From Acanthosoma haemorrhoidale (lineage: Eukaryota; Arthropoda; Insecta; Hemiptera; Acanthosomatidae), in NCBI GenBank assembly GCA_930367205.1, contig OV884011.1:119843866-119907865 (forward strand): a stretch of DNA of 64,000 nt. The letters are read 5' to 3'. The stretch's first letter is position 1. Every line of letters begins with the position of its first letter. Shown piece after piece: positions 11,506-23,340 of this stretch. The notes below the pieces were generated by a model. It had not been told where the DNA came from and did no database searches. It saw nothing but the letters and a program-made list of their open reading frames with translations. Position numbers and translations under genes: made by a program.

Positions 11506-13624
11506 GTTGTAAAAGGACCAATATTTTGATTTGTTGAACAACGAAAACTGAGTTAGCTAAAGCATGTTGAAAGAATAAGGCATAACAGGTTCACCCGAAA
11601 AATGATAAATTATGATAATCTTTTACATAGACATTCAACTTTAAATTTAGCAATCCCTGTAGCCTAGTATTTAACATACTGGCTTCTAGCTGCCCCAAAC
11701 CTAGAGAAGTTAAACGAGTAGCTACTTAAATATAGAAGTGGTTGATCCGGAGTAACGCAGACCATGCTGACGTCAGCACCAACTACCTACTACGGTGACA
11801 ACCCCGGTCGGCATCAAGTATTTATTTACTAGCTGTTGTACCTTGGTTTTATTTTTCAATTGGTTTTTAATTTCATCTCTTTGGATTTTTTTTTGTTTGA
11901 TGGTGTAAAGTGACCCTTCGTTAGTAATAATTTTTATTTTCTCTGTTTTTTTTATTTGTTCCACTTTTTTTTTATTATCCAAGAATGTAATTTAATAAAA
12001 AGGCCTTAGCGGAATTTTATATAGGATGCGTGTGCTTGAGTAGGGGATATTCACCATCAAGAAAGTCTGCTCTCGAATCACTATAACTTGAGAGTGTGAG
12101 CTGATGAAAGCGCTACTGCATATAATAAAATACCGATTTGTGAACAGGCATTATTGTCAAGGTATTATTTTTTATAAGACTTATCCTTTTCGATTTTACT
12201 TCGTAAAATAAATCTGTAACAATCTAGTTTATTAACGATATTCTTTAAGTGAATAAACGTTCCCTACTAATAAGAAAGATTCTCAAATAGGAAAGTTTGC
12301 AAGGTTCTCTCCGTGACTGTGTGATATATTGGAGCGATAAAAGGCTCTGAATGGGATCTAAACGAACCGAGCCACAGTATCGTCGGAGGCAGGGACTAAG
12401 TGAAGAGATAAAGGCAGGGAAATGAGGTAGAAGGAAAGGACAGAAGTGGCAATAAAACGGATTGGAGGCAGGTTTCCAATATCTGAAGGCTGGAGAGACA
12501 ATAAAGGAGCAGCCTAAGGAATAATAACATGGCTAGGCGCCTCCAGATAGCCGGAGCCTTCGTCTGTGTCAGAGCCGCTGGCTGTGCCACTCACGCACCT
12601 CCTCCCAGCCAGTTGTCAGCCGATAAACCAGCTTCCAGTACTCTACTAAATCCACCAGCCGGATCTGAGTACCTCTACATATCACATATTTAGTGGGAGT
12701 AACCTTCCGTTACTCGCAGGTAATCATATGAACTTCACAGGTGCATAAGGATTTTATATGACTTTTTCTAGGAGCTTTACTTACTGGGGTTTCATTTTTT
12801 CAAATAAACATCAACATTAAACATGTTTAATGTTTTTTTTTTTAAACAAAAAAAAAAGTTATTACTCGTTGCACTGGGCCTGCTTTGGAGTTGTTGTTCT
12901 TTTTGCCTACAACATACGCAAAATAACGAAAATGGAATCCATACGATTACGTCATTGTACTATGTCGTCTTTCATTTTTCTACTTTTCTACTGATCGCTT
13001 ACTGAACAAAACTGCAAATAGCAAATGTTTGCGCCACCAACACCTATCAGAAAATAACAGAACTTCATAACAAGCTAATTTATCAGAACAAAGCTATAAG
13101 CATAAGTGTATGTACATATATAAGGATTCATAACACAAAACGAATTCTCTATTGAAATATTATGTCCGGTGTTGAACATTGGTGCACAGAGACACTTAAC
13201 AAGATCAGAGCTCTTATGTTAACAGCAAAGTTCTGGTCGACAGCATATATTTGCAATTTGTCATTGTGCGAAATATGACATTATTACCTCATAGGTGAAA
13301 ATTATAGAAGGTTTTGATAGAAGGAATAAAGAATAAAACAAACCAATAACAAGGATACAAGTGCATAAACTGCTGAATCTTAGTAAAACAAAAAATATAT
13401 AAATATATATAATATATAAAAATAAATTTACTGGCACGATCGGTATCGTCCACGTCACAAGTGAAATGCCGCCAACGCTGCACGGGTCAATGACACACTT
13501 ACCGAAAAAAAAATAGGTGCTAAAACTATTTGAAAAAACATTGATGTAAGTGGGTCATAGGGATTTGCATGATTTGGAGCTTTGAAAGTTGAATGAAGTG
13601 AATCGTGATGTCGTGGATGGATAC
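11506..13624. other. Interval between the inverted repeats; no gene
   Basis: No transposase or other assignable frame. At 11645-11720 a 'GTAGCCTAGTATTTAACATA' / 'CTGGCTTCTAGCTGCC' stretch resembles the D and anticodon arms of a tRNA, but the T arm is degraded, so it may be the head of an old SINE. A patch around 12340-12680 is less AT-rich, purine-biased first and then GC-rich. Short AT microsatellites lie near 13395-13425. Confidence 0.35.
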
Positions 13625-14175
13625 TAACAGGGCTGAGAGCGGTGCAGGCCCTAGGCTAAGCAATCCCTGGCCCCTATGTACATTCTTACGCTACTAAACT
13701 GCTTATTACTTTTTAGGTAGGTACTTGGGACATAGACTAACTGGAAATGAACGTTAAGATTTACTTTGAATTCTTTATTAGACCTTTAAAGTGTTAAATT
13801 CACATTGTGTTAAATAGTACGTGTAGCTAGCTACAAATAATACAACCGAAAGAAAAATGACAAAACTTGTGTGAGTAAACACAACAATCTAAAATTGTAT
13901 CCTCGGCCTTTGGGCCCCCTTCGGTACCCGAAGTTCTTCCCCCCCCCCCTCCTTCCATGACCTCTTGCCGACCCTGACCTTAAGTTTCTCATTCCAAGCC
14001 AAGCCGACAAATAGCTGCCTCGCAAAATTTTTATATGCCAGACATTTTTCGCAGTATAGTAGATTAATTGCTATCTCATCATTCTAATCCTATAGCAGAA
14101 TCGCTGGCTAATACCACTCATCCGTTCAATCCTCCTTGGATATTGAAGCGGAAATGGGTTTGAGATCTGACAACA
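13625..14175 (-). repeat. Right copy of the inverted ~0.55 kb repeat
   Basis: Read on the minus strand from 14175 it starts 'TGTTGTCAGATCTCAAACCC' and follows the left copy block by block. It contains an extra ~120 bp with a run of C on the plus strand near 13940, absent from the left copy. Outer ends face away from each other, as for terminal inverted repeats of a ~3.07 kb unit, but I find no target duplication outside them. Two independent insertions of one repeat family is the alternative. Confidence 0.85.
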
Positions 14176-16448
14176 AAAAAATCGACTTAACAACTCTACT
14201 CCAAATGAAGACTATGTTGAAACATTTCCAAGTAATGAATTTTGAGAAAAACTAACAACTAACAAATCTCTTCCATGAACCAAAACCAATTTCCTCTCAA
14301 ACTATTTTATTCATCCATTTAATCACTGCTCAACAATGAACTCACTGTAACATAAAAAAAATTTGTCTCTTTTTATTCTCCAACCCTTTCTATATAAAAT
14401 TTATTGTCTTGAAAACTAAATTTTCTAGGTAAGCAGGTTTTCTTTATTAGAAAAGAACATAGTATACACCATCATTAATTAAAATAGTATAAGTTCCATG
14501 CTTAGTTTCCTTACCACTTAACTTTACATCTTGAATAATACATACCTAATTACAAAATTGATACATTTTGCCTATTCACAATTATTTTTAAGTCATTAAT
14601 TTCTCTAGTTATAATGATTAATTTTTGACAGATGTATACATTTTGCTTTTATTTGATCTATTAAGGATTCAGTATTATAATTGAATTTGTATTTCATGAA
14701 ATTTTATCATATCTATCAAAACTGTATATAATAGTTATGTAATAGTTATATAACTAATAGTTATACATATAAATGCGTAGAGGATAGAACAATCCATCAA
14801 AATGTATTAAAAGGAATAAACTACTAATTAAAGCATTTGAATAAGTTATGTCATTCTTGTTTTTTAACAGTTCATTTCATGATCACTTAAATAAACCACT
14901 AGACCTCAAAATGACCAGGTGGTGGATGTGGATTTACTCAAATTTTCAAAGAAATAAAAATAAATCTTTCAAAAAACACCAAATTGTACAGATAACTAAT
15001 TGTTTAAATTGTTTACGAAGATCCCACCCCCTCCATATCTCCTAAATAAGTGATTCGTATGGTGAAGATGTAAGTGCTGGCAAATATAGCTTAAAGTTTT
15101 TCACAGCAACACTTGATTGAGTAGCGATAAGATTAGTGTATTGTCGATTTTTTTGTTTTTTAATTTTTACTAAAATAGATGGACCATTTCAGATTAGGTG
15201 CAATTAAGTACTGTTAGTAATTGAAATATATTATATTTACTGATTGTTACCATTGTAGCTTTTAATGATATGGTTTGTCTACTTATGCACAGTCTGAACA
15301 AACTGAAGATGACAGCTTAGAGTGGTCGAAATATTGAAATAAAATTGGCGAACAAATATTATAGCGTGGAAAGACGAAAGCTGCATTATTTAGTTATTCA
15401 AATAAAGGAGGAAAAATTACCTTTACTTGGTAGTATTAGATTATTAACTGATTAGATGGCCCAGAAAATACATTTCCAATCACAACATTACAACATCTCC
15501 TTCATGTATTAGTTTTATACACTGTTGCGAAATGATATTGTTGAAATTGTTTCTATGGCCCCCAATAAATAAAAACTGTTAAAATACATAGTAATATTAT
15601 TATGATCAAGAAATACGATTCACGGTTTATTGGATGGGTAGCATGCGATATAGAATATGATTTTCAATTGCAATAATTGCAAGCACGAGTCACAGTTTTA
15701 AACAAAATATGGGAATACCCACAAATAATAACATAGTTGAGAATTTTTCCCCGAACCGTCCTGTTATAAACTCCAAACCATTATTAAATACCGTGGTTAT
15801 AAACTTACAAAATTTGATGAAGTTTCGGATATTTTCCATCCCTTAGTTTGTTAAATCATGGTCGGTTTAATGGAGAACATGGCGCGAAATCGAGGGTCAA
15901 CAATAATTTCAGTGGGAGCAAATATTTGCAGCCCAGCCTCCAAAACCGTTTAGTATTCGTCTCCTCGTCCTATTTGGGTGAAAACCACAGAAAATATTTA
16001 TTCCTACCAGGCCAACCTAATGGACTGTATAGATTAGATTTAGTTTTGGTTCTCTTAATAAACAAAAATCACTCGATAATTAAAAATAAATGAATGATTA
16101 TGTGTTATGGTTTGGAGCTAGTGGCTGGTTAACCTTTTGTGTTTCCGGACTGAAGGGATTGAATCAAGCGAAAGAGGCTACGGTTGTGGTGTCACCGACA
16201 TCAATACAAGTTTTTTTCTGTGATACAAGGTCAAAAAATATTTTTAACAGGTCGATCTTGCTAATCCGCTTTAGGAATTTAAAAACTCTAATTTTTTAAG
16301 ATCGCTCTTTTTCTTTGGTATCAAAACATATTATTGTAAAATTACAAAAACCGCTTTACGTAAATTGAGCCAAAGAAACATTATAAAAATAAAAAAACTG
16401 AGAAATACGTATGTGCAATAGCAAGGTATTTTTTTAAAACAAAAATGT
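14176..16448. other. AT-rich DNA without a recognisable gene
   Basis: Open frames of 65-81 codons at 14848-15045, 15848-16093 and 16090-16299 carry no recognisable motif. Local short repeats such as 'AATAGTTAT' occur near 14730-14770. Nothing else supported. Confidence 0.4.
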
Positions 16449-16535
16449 TTATTGTGATAAAATTACAATCTGCCTTGTTGGGTCATAACTAATTGCGATC
16501 AATGTTCTCATTCATACCAGCGTTATACTACAGTC
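16449..16535 (-). mobile_element. Extreme 3' end of Jockey-like family A
   Basis: The minus strand reads 'GGTATGAATGAGAACATTGA' and continues to the terminal 'GGCAGATTGTAATTTTATCA' and 'CAATAAA'. This is the same order as the family A tails at 757-1036, 38.9 kb and 48.6 kb. Only about 90 bp survive, consistent with a severely 5'-truncated insertion. Confidence 0.65.
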
Positions 16536-16668
16536 TTTTGTAATATTACATCTTTCCATGTAGTAAAGAGTTTTGTATATAATCTTTTTCCTTCAATTTC
16601 ATTCATGATATAAATATTTATGGATTTTGTTTTTCATTAACATTATTTATTATTATTAACCGAGTAAA

Positions 16669-17430
16669 ATGGTGGATTTACGGCCGGCAGGCAGCCTCCG
16701 AAGTTCCACTGTTGCCAAAGGAAACATTGGCGGAAGCTCACGCAAACTCCCTGGCTTGGATGAAAGTGTGGGTGGCGACGTCGCAAGACCTGAGAAAGGC
16801 AGAAGGAAGAAGGCATACGGGGGCGGCAGATGGATACCGGAGGAGGACATATTTCAGATGTTCCGGGAAATGAAACGACCGAAACAACACGCCGGGGAAC
16901 TGTTAGCGTGGTATAATAAGATTACCCAGAAAATGAGAGGGACAGTAGAAGGCAGGATGGCATTCTTGGCAACCATTCTCAAGGTACAGCTGGCCAGAGA
17001 GATTGGGAGGAAGGAAAATCTACCGGGGGACCGGTCCTTCGTCGAATGCGCTCAAGAGATGATGGACGCTAGCATCCGCGAGAAAGAGGTGCAGCTAGAA
17101 GTAGAGGAACCAGGTTGGACGAGGTGGACATACCGTAGGCCGAGGATGCAGCAGCAGACTTGGAGAAGAAGAGAACCACATTATGAGTAGAAGAAAAGGC
17201 CGGTGGCTGAACGGAAGAGGACAAGCCAAGGAGGAGATAAAACAAGCGGAAGGAGAGAGGACAGACGATGTCATGGGTATGGGAGGACCGGACATCTAGT
17301 AGCGCAGTGCCCGCGCACGAAATGTTTCGAATGCGGAATGGCGGGGCACATCGCTTGACAGTGTCCATATATGTTCCAAAGAGCTGAATTATACAGACCG
17401 GAACCAATGAAAGTTAACGCCCAGAGAGTG
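16669..17430 (+). pseudogene. Gypsy-type LTR element gag (capsid and zinc knuckles)
   Basis: A GC-rich frame starts at the ATG at 16669. It gives a basic N-terminus, then a capsid-like region with 'AGELLAWYNKITQKMRG', and stops at 17188. The same frame continues past that stop to nucleocapsid knuckles at about 17269-17355. The first is 'CHGYGRTGHLVAQC', where the second cysteine has become tyrosine; the second is 'CFECGMAGHIA' with an in-frame stop before 'QC'. Gag would coat element RNA in virus-like particles. An acidic, glutamate-rich spacer follows toward the protease. Premature stops make it non-functional. No LTR or primer-binding site is visible upstream. Confidence 0.75.
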
Positions 17431-17655
17431 TAGGGGAGACTTAGGGCCCCCTCCGAATCGACGAAGACATCGGGAGCGTCGGAAACGGAGGAAGAAGAGG
17501 AAGAACCCGGGAGCAGCAGGAACTACAAAGGAGATGGCAGCAGGGCCCACGTAGGCAGCAGATATCAAGGTGCAGAAGTGGGAAGGAAAATGCAAACGGA
17601 GGCCTGAGGAGCAGGCCGGCAGAGGGGTGACCGCGCTTTATGAATTAATTGCAGT

Positions 17656-18179
17656 GTGGGAGGAGACTACGGCGGTATACCCAAAATCCGAGTGGTGAGA
17701 GGAATACGGTGCCTAGTAGACACCGGAAGTTCAAGTACAATCCTCATCAGGAAGGCGGCGGATAGATTGTGTATCAGCGAGGGGGCACCCCGCATCCGGG
17801 CTTACGCGTGTAGACTGATAACTTTGGGAGGGCCGCGGAAATCGAAGGGGAAACGGTAATGGGATTGGATAGGTGGGCGGCCAAGGAGATGAGTTTGAAA
17901 GTACACGTAGTAGGGAGGATGCCACGAGAATACGATGGGATAATTGGGTGTGACCTTATAGGAAGAGTAGGAGCACGAGTGATGTACAGAGAGGGAACGT
18001 GGTCTATTAGGCTGGGGAAGAAATCATACCGGTGCATGGAAGCCGTGAGGGATGGTAATACGAGAATCGGGGCCATTAATCGGGAGAAGGACTGGAGAGA
18101 GTCGATTAGGAGAGACTATGAGGATATATTCTTCAAGGAAGGGGACAAACTAGGAGTAACGGGGGAGATGGTGCATTAA
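17656..18179 (+). pseudogene. Gypsy-type aspartic protease domain
   Basis: 'RCLVDTGSSSTIL' contains the catalytic D-T-G triad (aspartate codon 17719-17721). Later 'DGIIGCDLIGRVGA', in a different frame after about 17859, is the C-terminal glycine-rich strand. The protease would process the Gag-Pol precursor. It lies in the same frame as gag, as expected for a fused gag-pol, until a frameshift near 17850. A stop at 18177 separates it from RT. Confidence 0.7.
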
Positions 18180-18950
18180 ATTGCACTAAAACAGGAGCGC
18201 GTGATATATTTGAAAGAGAGGAGGTACCCGCAAGCGCTGAGGCAACACATCAGGGAGGAGATCGAATCATTAAAGAGACAGGGTATCGTGGTGAATATCA
18301 CGTCACCGTATAATAGTCCCCTGTGGGCAGTAAAGAAGAAAGGGACACGGGGCGAGGAGAAATACCGAGTGGTCATAGACTACAGAAGGTTGAACGAAAA
18401 TACGGTAGACGAGAAATACCCCACTTTGAGGATATCCTAGATAGATTAGGTGGGGTGAAGATATTCAGCACTTTGGACCTAAAGGCGGGTTACCACCAGA
18501 TCCGAATGCATCGACGGGACCAACATAAGACCGCATTCACATTTGAACGATGGCATTATGAGTTCACAAGAATGCCGTTTGGATTAAAGAACGCGCCGAT
18601 TACTATCCAGCGGCTAATGGACGAGTTTGTGCGGGGTTTAGAGGAGTCCTTCTGCCAGGTCTATATAGACGACTTACTGGTTTTCAGCCGTAATCATGCA
18701 GAACACGTAGAGCACTTACGCACCGTGTTCAACCGCATTCAGCAATTCGGGCTGAAACTGTCTGTGGCAAAGTCGCTCATAGGACAGGAGCAAGCAAATT
18801 TTCTAGGCCATACAATCTCCAGCGTGGGAGTGCAACCAGACCGCAGTAAAGTCGAGGCGATCCAGTGGAAGATCGTCCCGAAAGATGTAAAGGGAATTCG
18901 ACGACTACTCGGTTCCTTAAATCACTATCGGTGGTTTGTCGGAGTACCTA
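18180..18950 (+). pseudogene. Gypsy-type reverse transcriptase
   Basis: Motifs appear in canonical order: 'PYNSPLWAVKKKG' and 'YRVVIDYRRLNE' (fingers), 'FSTLDLKAGYHQI' with the first catalytic aspartate, 'TRMPFGLKNAPITIQRLM', then 'CQVYIDDLLVFS' carrying the YIDD active site (codons 18662-18673), and 'NFLGHTIS'. The enzyme would convert element RNA to DNA. A frameshift near 18430 splits the domain, and another near 18945 separates it from RNase H. All three catalytic aspartates remain, so decay appears moderate. Confidence 0.9.
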
Positions 18951-19850
18951 GTGCCCATCAATAACCTCCTCAAGAAAGGACGGCATGTAGTGATCACACC
19001 AGTAATGGAGCACAATCTACGGCGATGCATGGAGTGGCTGCAGGAGGAACCGGTATTAGCCTTTCCAGATATTTCCCTACGATTCACGATTACCACCGAT
19101 GCCAGTGAGTACGCACTGGGAGCGGTACTCTCGCAGGACCGCGATAGAGGGGAAAAACCGATTGCACCGCGTCTCACTGATCCTGAGAGCCAGTACAGCA
19201 CGCTTGAAAGAGAACTTTTGGGAATTGTGTGGGCAATCGAACTAAGGCGGTTCAAAATCCAGACGGATCATCGACCCCTGCAATGGGTAGGAACAATGAA
19301 GGAGTCATCCGCGCGAATTACCCGCTGGAAAGAGTGTCTCAGCCAATACAATATGGACATTGTATATAAACCAGGGCGGGAAAACGTGGTTGCAGATTGG
19401 CTATCAAGGGCGATTGTCGTGAATGCGATCGAGGAGGATGTTGCAGGATCATCGCGGGACATCCGGCAATTCGACCAGGAATGGTCACCTGGCGGAGAAG
19501 GTGAGCGGGAACTGCTCGAGGGGACGATTGCAGAGGACGGCTCAGGGGATGATAGCTCAGCGGGAGACCGGCCCTCCGACATAGAAGATGTGGAGGACAT
19601 AATCAACGACAAGCGACGCCAGATCATTTGGCTAACTAAGACTTCCGGGCTGTTGAAGACCAAACACACCAAAAATGGGCGATGCGATATAGTAACGATT
19701 TAGTCACAGCCGGGGATTAATGAAGACAAGATTTGCCGGGCCCTTAAGGACGCATCTACCCCAGGAAAGACGCATCACCTACATGTGGGTAATGCGACGA
19801 TATTGAATCGCATTAAAAGTGGGAGGTGGAATACAGGTGTCTTTAAGATT
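18936..19850 (+). pseudogene. Gypsy-type RNase H and truncated pol end
   Basis: The frame shows the Ty3/Gypsy RNase H set: 'FTITTDASEYALGAVLSQ', 'STLERELLGIVWAI', 'QTDHRPLQW' and 'GRENVVADWLSR'. RNase H would remove the RNA strand during reverse transcription. A long acidic tail follows to a stop at 19701. About 45 further codons read through to about 19850, where GC-rich element sequence ends abruptly in AT-rich DNA. The HHCC and DDE integrase domains and 3' LTR expected next are absent, so the copy is truncated. Confidence 0.85.
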
Positions 19851-20400
19851 ACAAAATTTTGTTTTTATATAATACAATAAGGTTATATAGTACCTATAAT
19901 GCTATAAATTATATAATGTATTTATCTATTGTTAATGTTAGTAGTTGGATTTAACATAATTTGAGTTATATTAGGATCTATTAATTCGGGATTATTATAC
20001 ATTTTTATTTTATAAGGTTGTTGGTACATGGAAAGTCTACAATATGCATGGGTATCTAAGGAAGTTCTGAAAAACATTAGTTATTAGACATATTTACAAG
20101 GGGTATAAGAGGTAAGTAAATAGGATTATGTTTGTTGCAATTGTCTAACTTACGATTGTTAATAATAATATATGAATTTATTTCGTCAATATAATTAATA
20201 TTGGATAGTTTATGTTGATTATAATTACATTGAACTGTAGAATCTAATAATATAATATTTTGTTTATACATTCATTAAGCAGTAAATTAGGGTTAGTAAA
20301 ATAATAGTTATTTATAAGATAGTTACATTTAATGTTATAAAGATTATCATTTTTTTCTTAGTACTAGTGTTTTTTGTATATCAATAGAATAAAAGAAGAA
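19851..20400. other. Very AT-rich block, unassigned
   Basis: Abrupt drop in GC immediately after the Gypsy fragment. The minus strand has a 64-codon frame (20271-20077) rich in N, I and Y with no recognised motif, and more open sequence either side in other frames. Composition resembles the block at 22800-23340 beyond the Jockey insertion, so both may be parts of one sequence split by it. An LTR-element env or other viral origin is possible but unproven. Confidence 0.35.
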
Positions 20401-20508
20401 ATACCATCACAACCAAACACGTCATAACAAACAACTACAACAACTCATAAGTCTCCATTTTTCACGCCCAATAGTTACGAGGTGTTGAAAAATATCGAAA
20501 TAGAGGAC

Positions 20509-21530
20509 ATGGACTCTACACAAACACCCCATAGCCCAAGCCACCAGCGACATTCGTACGTAACATTAGTAATTTTAAACTACTATGCATCCAATTGAAT
20601 AAAATTGAAGGTACAGGGAAATACACTTGCCTCAATCGGTCCTGGGACACAAAAGTTTCTCCTGACACTCCCGACACATACCAAACAATAATCGAATACT
20701 TAGATGAAACTAAGGCCGACTTTCAGACATACCAACTGAAGCAAGAAAGATTGCTGTGGGTAGTGATTAGAAACATACATCCCACTACACCAGCGGACGA
20801 GATAGAGAAGGAGCTCTTAAGCTTAGGATACAAGGTTCGCCAAATCACGAATGTGCTCCGTGAGAAAAGACAAGAAAATGATGCAAGCATCAAGACACCA
20901 CTGCCCTTATTCTTTGTGGATCTAGAGTGAACACCTGGAGTGGAAAAAATCTACGAGATTACCCACTTGTATTATCACACAAGAGTACAGCTCGAAAAGC
21001 CTTACCCGAAACGCGATATTGTTCAATGCCATAATTGCCAGGCACATGGGCACACAAAATCATACTGCTACCACCCTCCCAGGTGTGTAAAGTGCAGTGG
21101 GCAGCACAAAAGTAAATTGTGCAAGAAGACCCTAAAATCACCTGCTGTATGCGTGCTCTGTCAGCAAGGCCACCCGGCCAACTATAAAGGCTGTGAGGCT
21201 TATAGAATTCTGAAGTCCAGGAGCGAACAGCGTCGGCGTCCAGAAGAAGAAAAGCCAGCCACAGGTAGCCCAAGAGAGCAGTCACAGGCATTGCCCACTA
21301 CTTCTCCGCAAGCTCCTTCCCAAGCGCTCCGTTCTTCCCAGCAACCAGCAAACTCAATCCCATCCTTCACTATTTCGCATATCCCTCCACCTTCAAGCTC
21401 CTCAGACCTCACTAGTCTATTAACGTCATTTCTCTCAGAGTTCAGAACCCTAATTACCCCTCTCATTTCCCTTCTTACAAATCTTGTCACCTACCCCATC
21501 CCCATTAAACAAAACCCGCAAGTGGATCTT
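20509..21530 (+). pseudogene. Jockey-like LINE ORF1 (Gag-like, PRE_C2HC and zinc knuckles)
   Basis: From about 20595 one frame encodes a Gag-like ORF1 protein. 'LPLFFVDLE' and 'KIYEITHLYYHTRVQLEKP' are the PRE_C2HC-type region typical of Jockey-clade ORF1. Three knuckles follow between about 21027 and 21195: 'CHNCQAHGHTKSYC', 'CVKCSGQHKSKLC' and 'CVLCQQGHPANYKGC'. A P/S/Q-rich segment comes next. The protein would bind element RNA. An in-frame TGA at 20928 and a frameshift near the start break it; the likely original ATG (20509) is in another frame. No stop separates ORF1 from the endonuclease. Confidence 0.85.
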
Positions 21531-22790
21531 TCCGACTCTTTATCTATTCTCCTTTGGAATGCGAATGGTGTTCGCACCCACACTAATGAACTGACAGCAC
21601 TACTTCATGACAAGAACATCCACGTAGCTCTCATAACTGAAACATGACTTACGAGTAAGCGACCTTTTACAGTTCAACAGTACCAGACTTATCGAACTGA
21701 TCACCCAGATGGAAGAGCTCATGCAGGCACCGCTGTCATTGTCCATAACTCCATTTCTCATCACATAGTTCCTTTGGTAGCACATGATTTCCTTCAGTCC
21801 ACTGATGCTTTCCCCCTTACTCTAGCATCAGTGTACTGCCCTCCCAATAAATACATTTCCGATTCCCAATTCATCTCCTTTCTAGACTCCATCGGATATT
21901 GGTTCCTTGTGGGTGGGGTCTTTAACGCAAAGCATCAACATTGGGGCTCAAGATCCACAAATACACGAGGACGTGCTTTGCTGTCTGCACTCACACAGAA
22001 ACGTTGCTCCAATATCTCTCCTGACACAGTCACCCATTGGCCATCAGATCCCAACCAAAATCCAGATCTCCTTGACTTTTTCTTCTACAATAGTTTGGGA
22101 ACACTAAACTATTCACTTACGCGCCTCGATGACCTCACCTCCGATCATAGCCCTTTATTATTAACCATTTCCCTAAGACCTATCCACAAACTGCCTCCTC
22201 CTTCATTTATCAGGGGCCCAGTTGACTGGGACCACTTTCACCAGATTCTTACAGAATCTGTTGACCTCAAAGTACCCCTGAAAACATCTCAAGACCTAGA
22301 TGATGCAGTGCATTCCTTCACTACTCTGATCCAGAGGTCGGCCTGGGAGGCATCGTCACCCCACCGTCATCTAAAAAATCACAATAAAAATCCTTTACCT
22401 CAGTATCTCATAGACCTAATTCAATCCAAACGCCATCGAGAACAGTGTGGCGAAAATCCCAACATCCTGTTGATCGTCGCTTATACAATCAGTACTGCAG
22501 GTTGGTAATGCGGCAATTGGCATATTTCCGTTCCGATTCTTTCAATTCCTATCTCTCCTCTCTGTCTACCAGGACCAACTCCTTGTGGAATCTAACTAAG
22601 AAAATCTTAAAATATCATCCTGTTTCACACCCAATCCGTCGTGATGATGGGTCCTAGGCTGCTTCGGATGGCGAGAGGGCGGAAGGATTCGCACTGCATC
22701 TTTCCCGTACTTTCACTCCTCACCTTACTCCTCAAAACAATGCTCATCGCTCAACTGTTGAAGATTTCCTCACTTCACCTATCCCTCTCT
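21531..22790 (+). pseudogene. Jockey-like LINE ORF2, AP-endonuclease part only
   Basis: Starts 'LSILLWNANGV' (the N residue of the endonuclease core), then 'LITET', followed by a stop at 21645 where the family has a tryptophan. 'TAVIVHNSI', 'LASVYCPPNKY' and 'LVGGVFNAKHQHWGS' follow, with N in the usual G-D-F-N context but D replaced by V. 'DDLTSDHSPLLLT' carries the terminal D-H pair. The domain would nick target DNA to prime reverse transcription. After frameshifts near 22440 and 22655 it reaches the EN-RT linker, and Jockey-like sequence ends near 22790, before any RT. It probably belongs with family A, but that is inference. Confidence 0.85.
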
Positions 22791-23340
22791 GTCATTTATC
22801 TTAAGTCATTTATTAGGCTTTTATCATCATATTTTTGAACATATTGTTCTTTTATTAATTTATTTTGTTGGTTATTTTGTCTAGTTATTCCAAACGGTTA
22901 TGAAAAGTTAATAGTCTTTTTTCCCTTTTTTATGATTATTGGGTGATTTTCTATATTAACTATTTTGTCGTCATTTAATACACAAATTTGCTTATTAGAA
23001 GAGCGTTGGGAATGTGCAGTCGTTTCATTAGAACAAAGTCGTTTTGTATTATCTGTTTATCTATTTGTTGGGGAATAAGTTGCTCTAGTTGCTATAGTTA
23101 TTGTGTCATATTCTGGACTATCTTTTACTGGGAGTAATTCTATTTCTTCAATGTCCATGCCATCATCACTATAGTTAGTTTCGTCTTCCTTATTTTGAGT
23201 GTATTTGTTTTTTTCTTTTTCTGTTGTTGTTTGATTTTCCATTCTATTTTCCGATTTATTTTCCGATTTATTATTACCAGTTTAAATGGGGTTATATAAA
23301 ACATGTCAATATACCGCTAATTAAAAAAAAATATTATGAA
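22791..23340 (-). other. Very AT-rich block with a short unassigned minus-strand frame
   Basis: On the minus strand a 61-codon ATG frame (23242-23057) encodes an acidic, polar peptide with 'DDGMDIEEIELLPV'. More open but broken sequence follows toward 22810. I do not recognise it. Low-GC codon usage is unlike the Jockey sequence it abuts and like 19851-20400. A basic/acidic tail of an LTR-element protein is one possibility. Confidence 0.3.

Noticed and set aside
20388..22858. Inverted 'AATAAAAGAA'/'TTCTTTTATT' ends as terminal repeats of the Jockey segment
   Set aside because: Short, low-complexity AT sequence, and LINEs have no terminal inverted repeats; chance is likelier.
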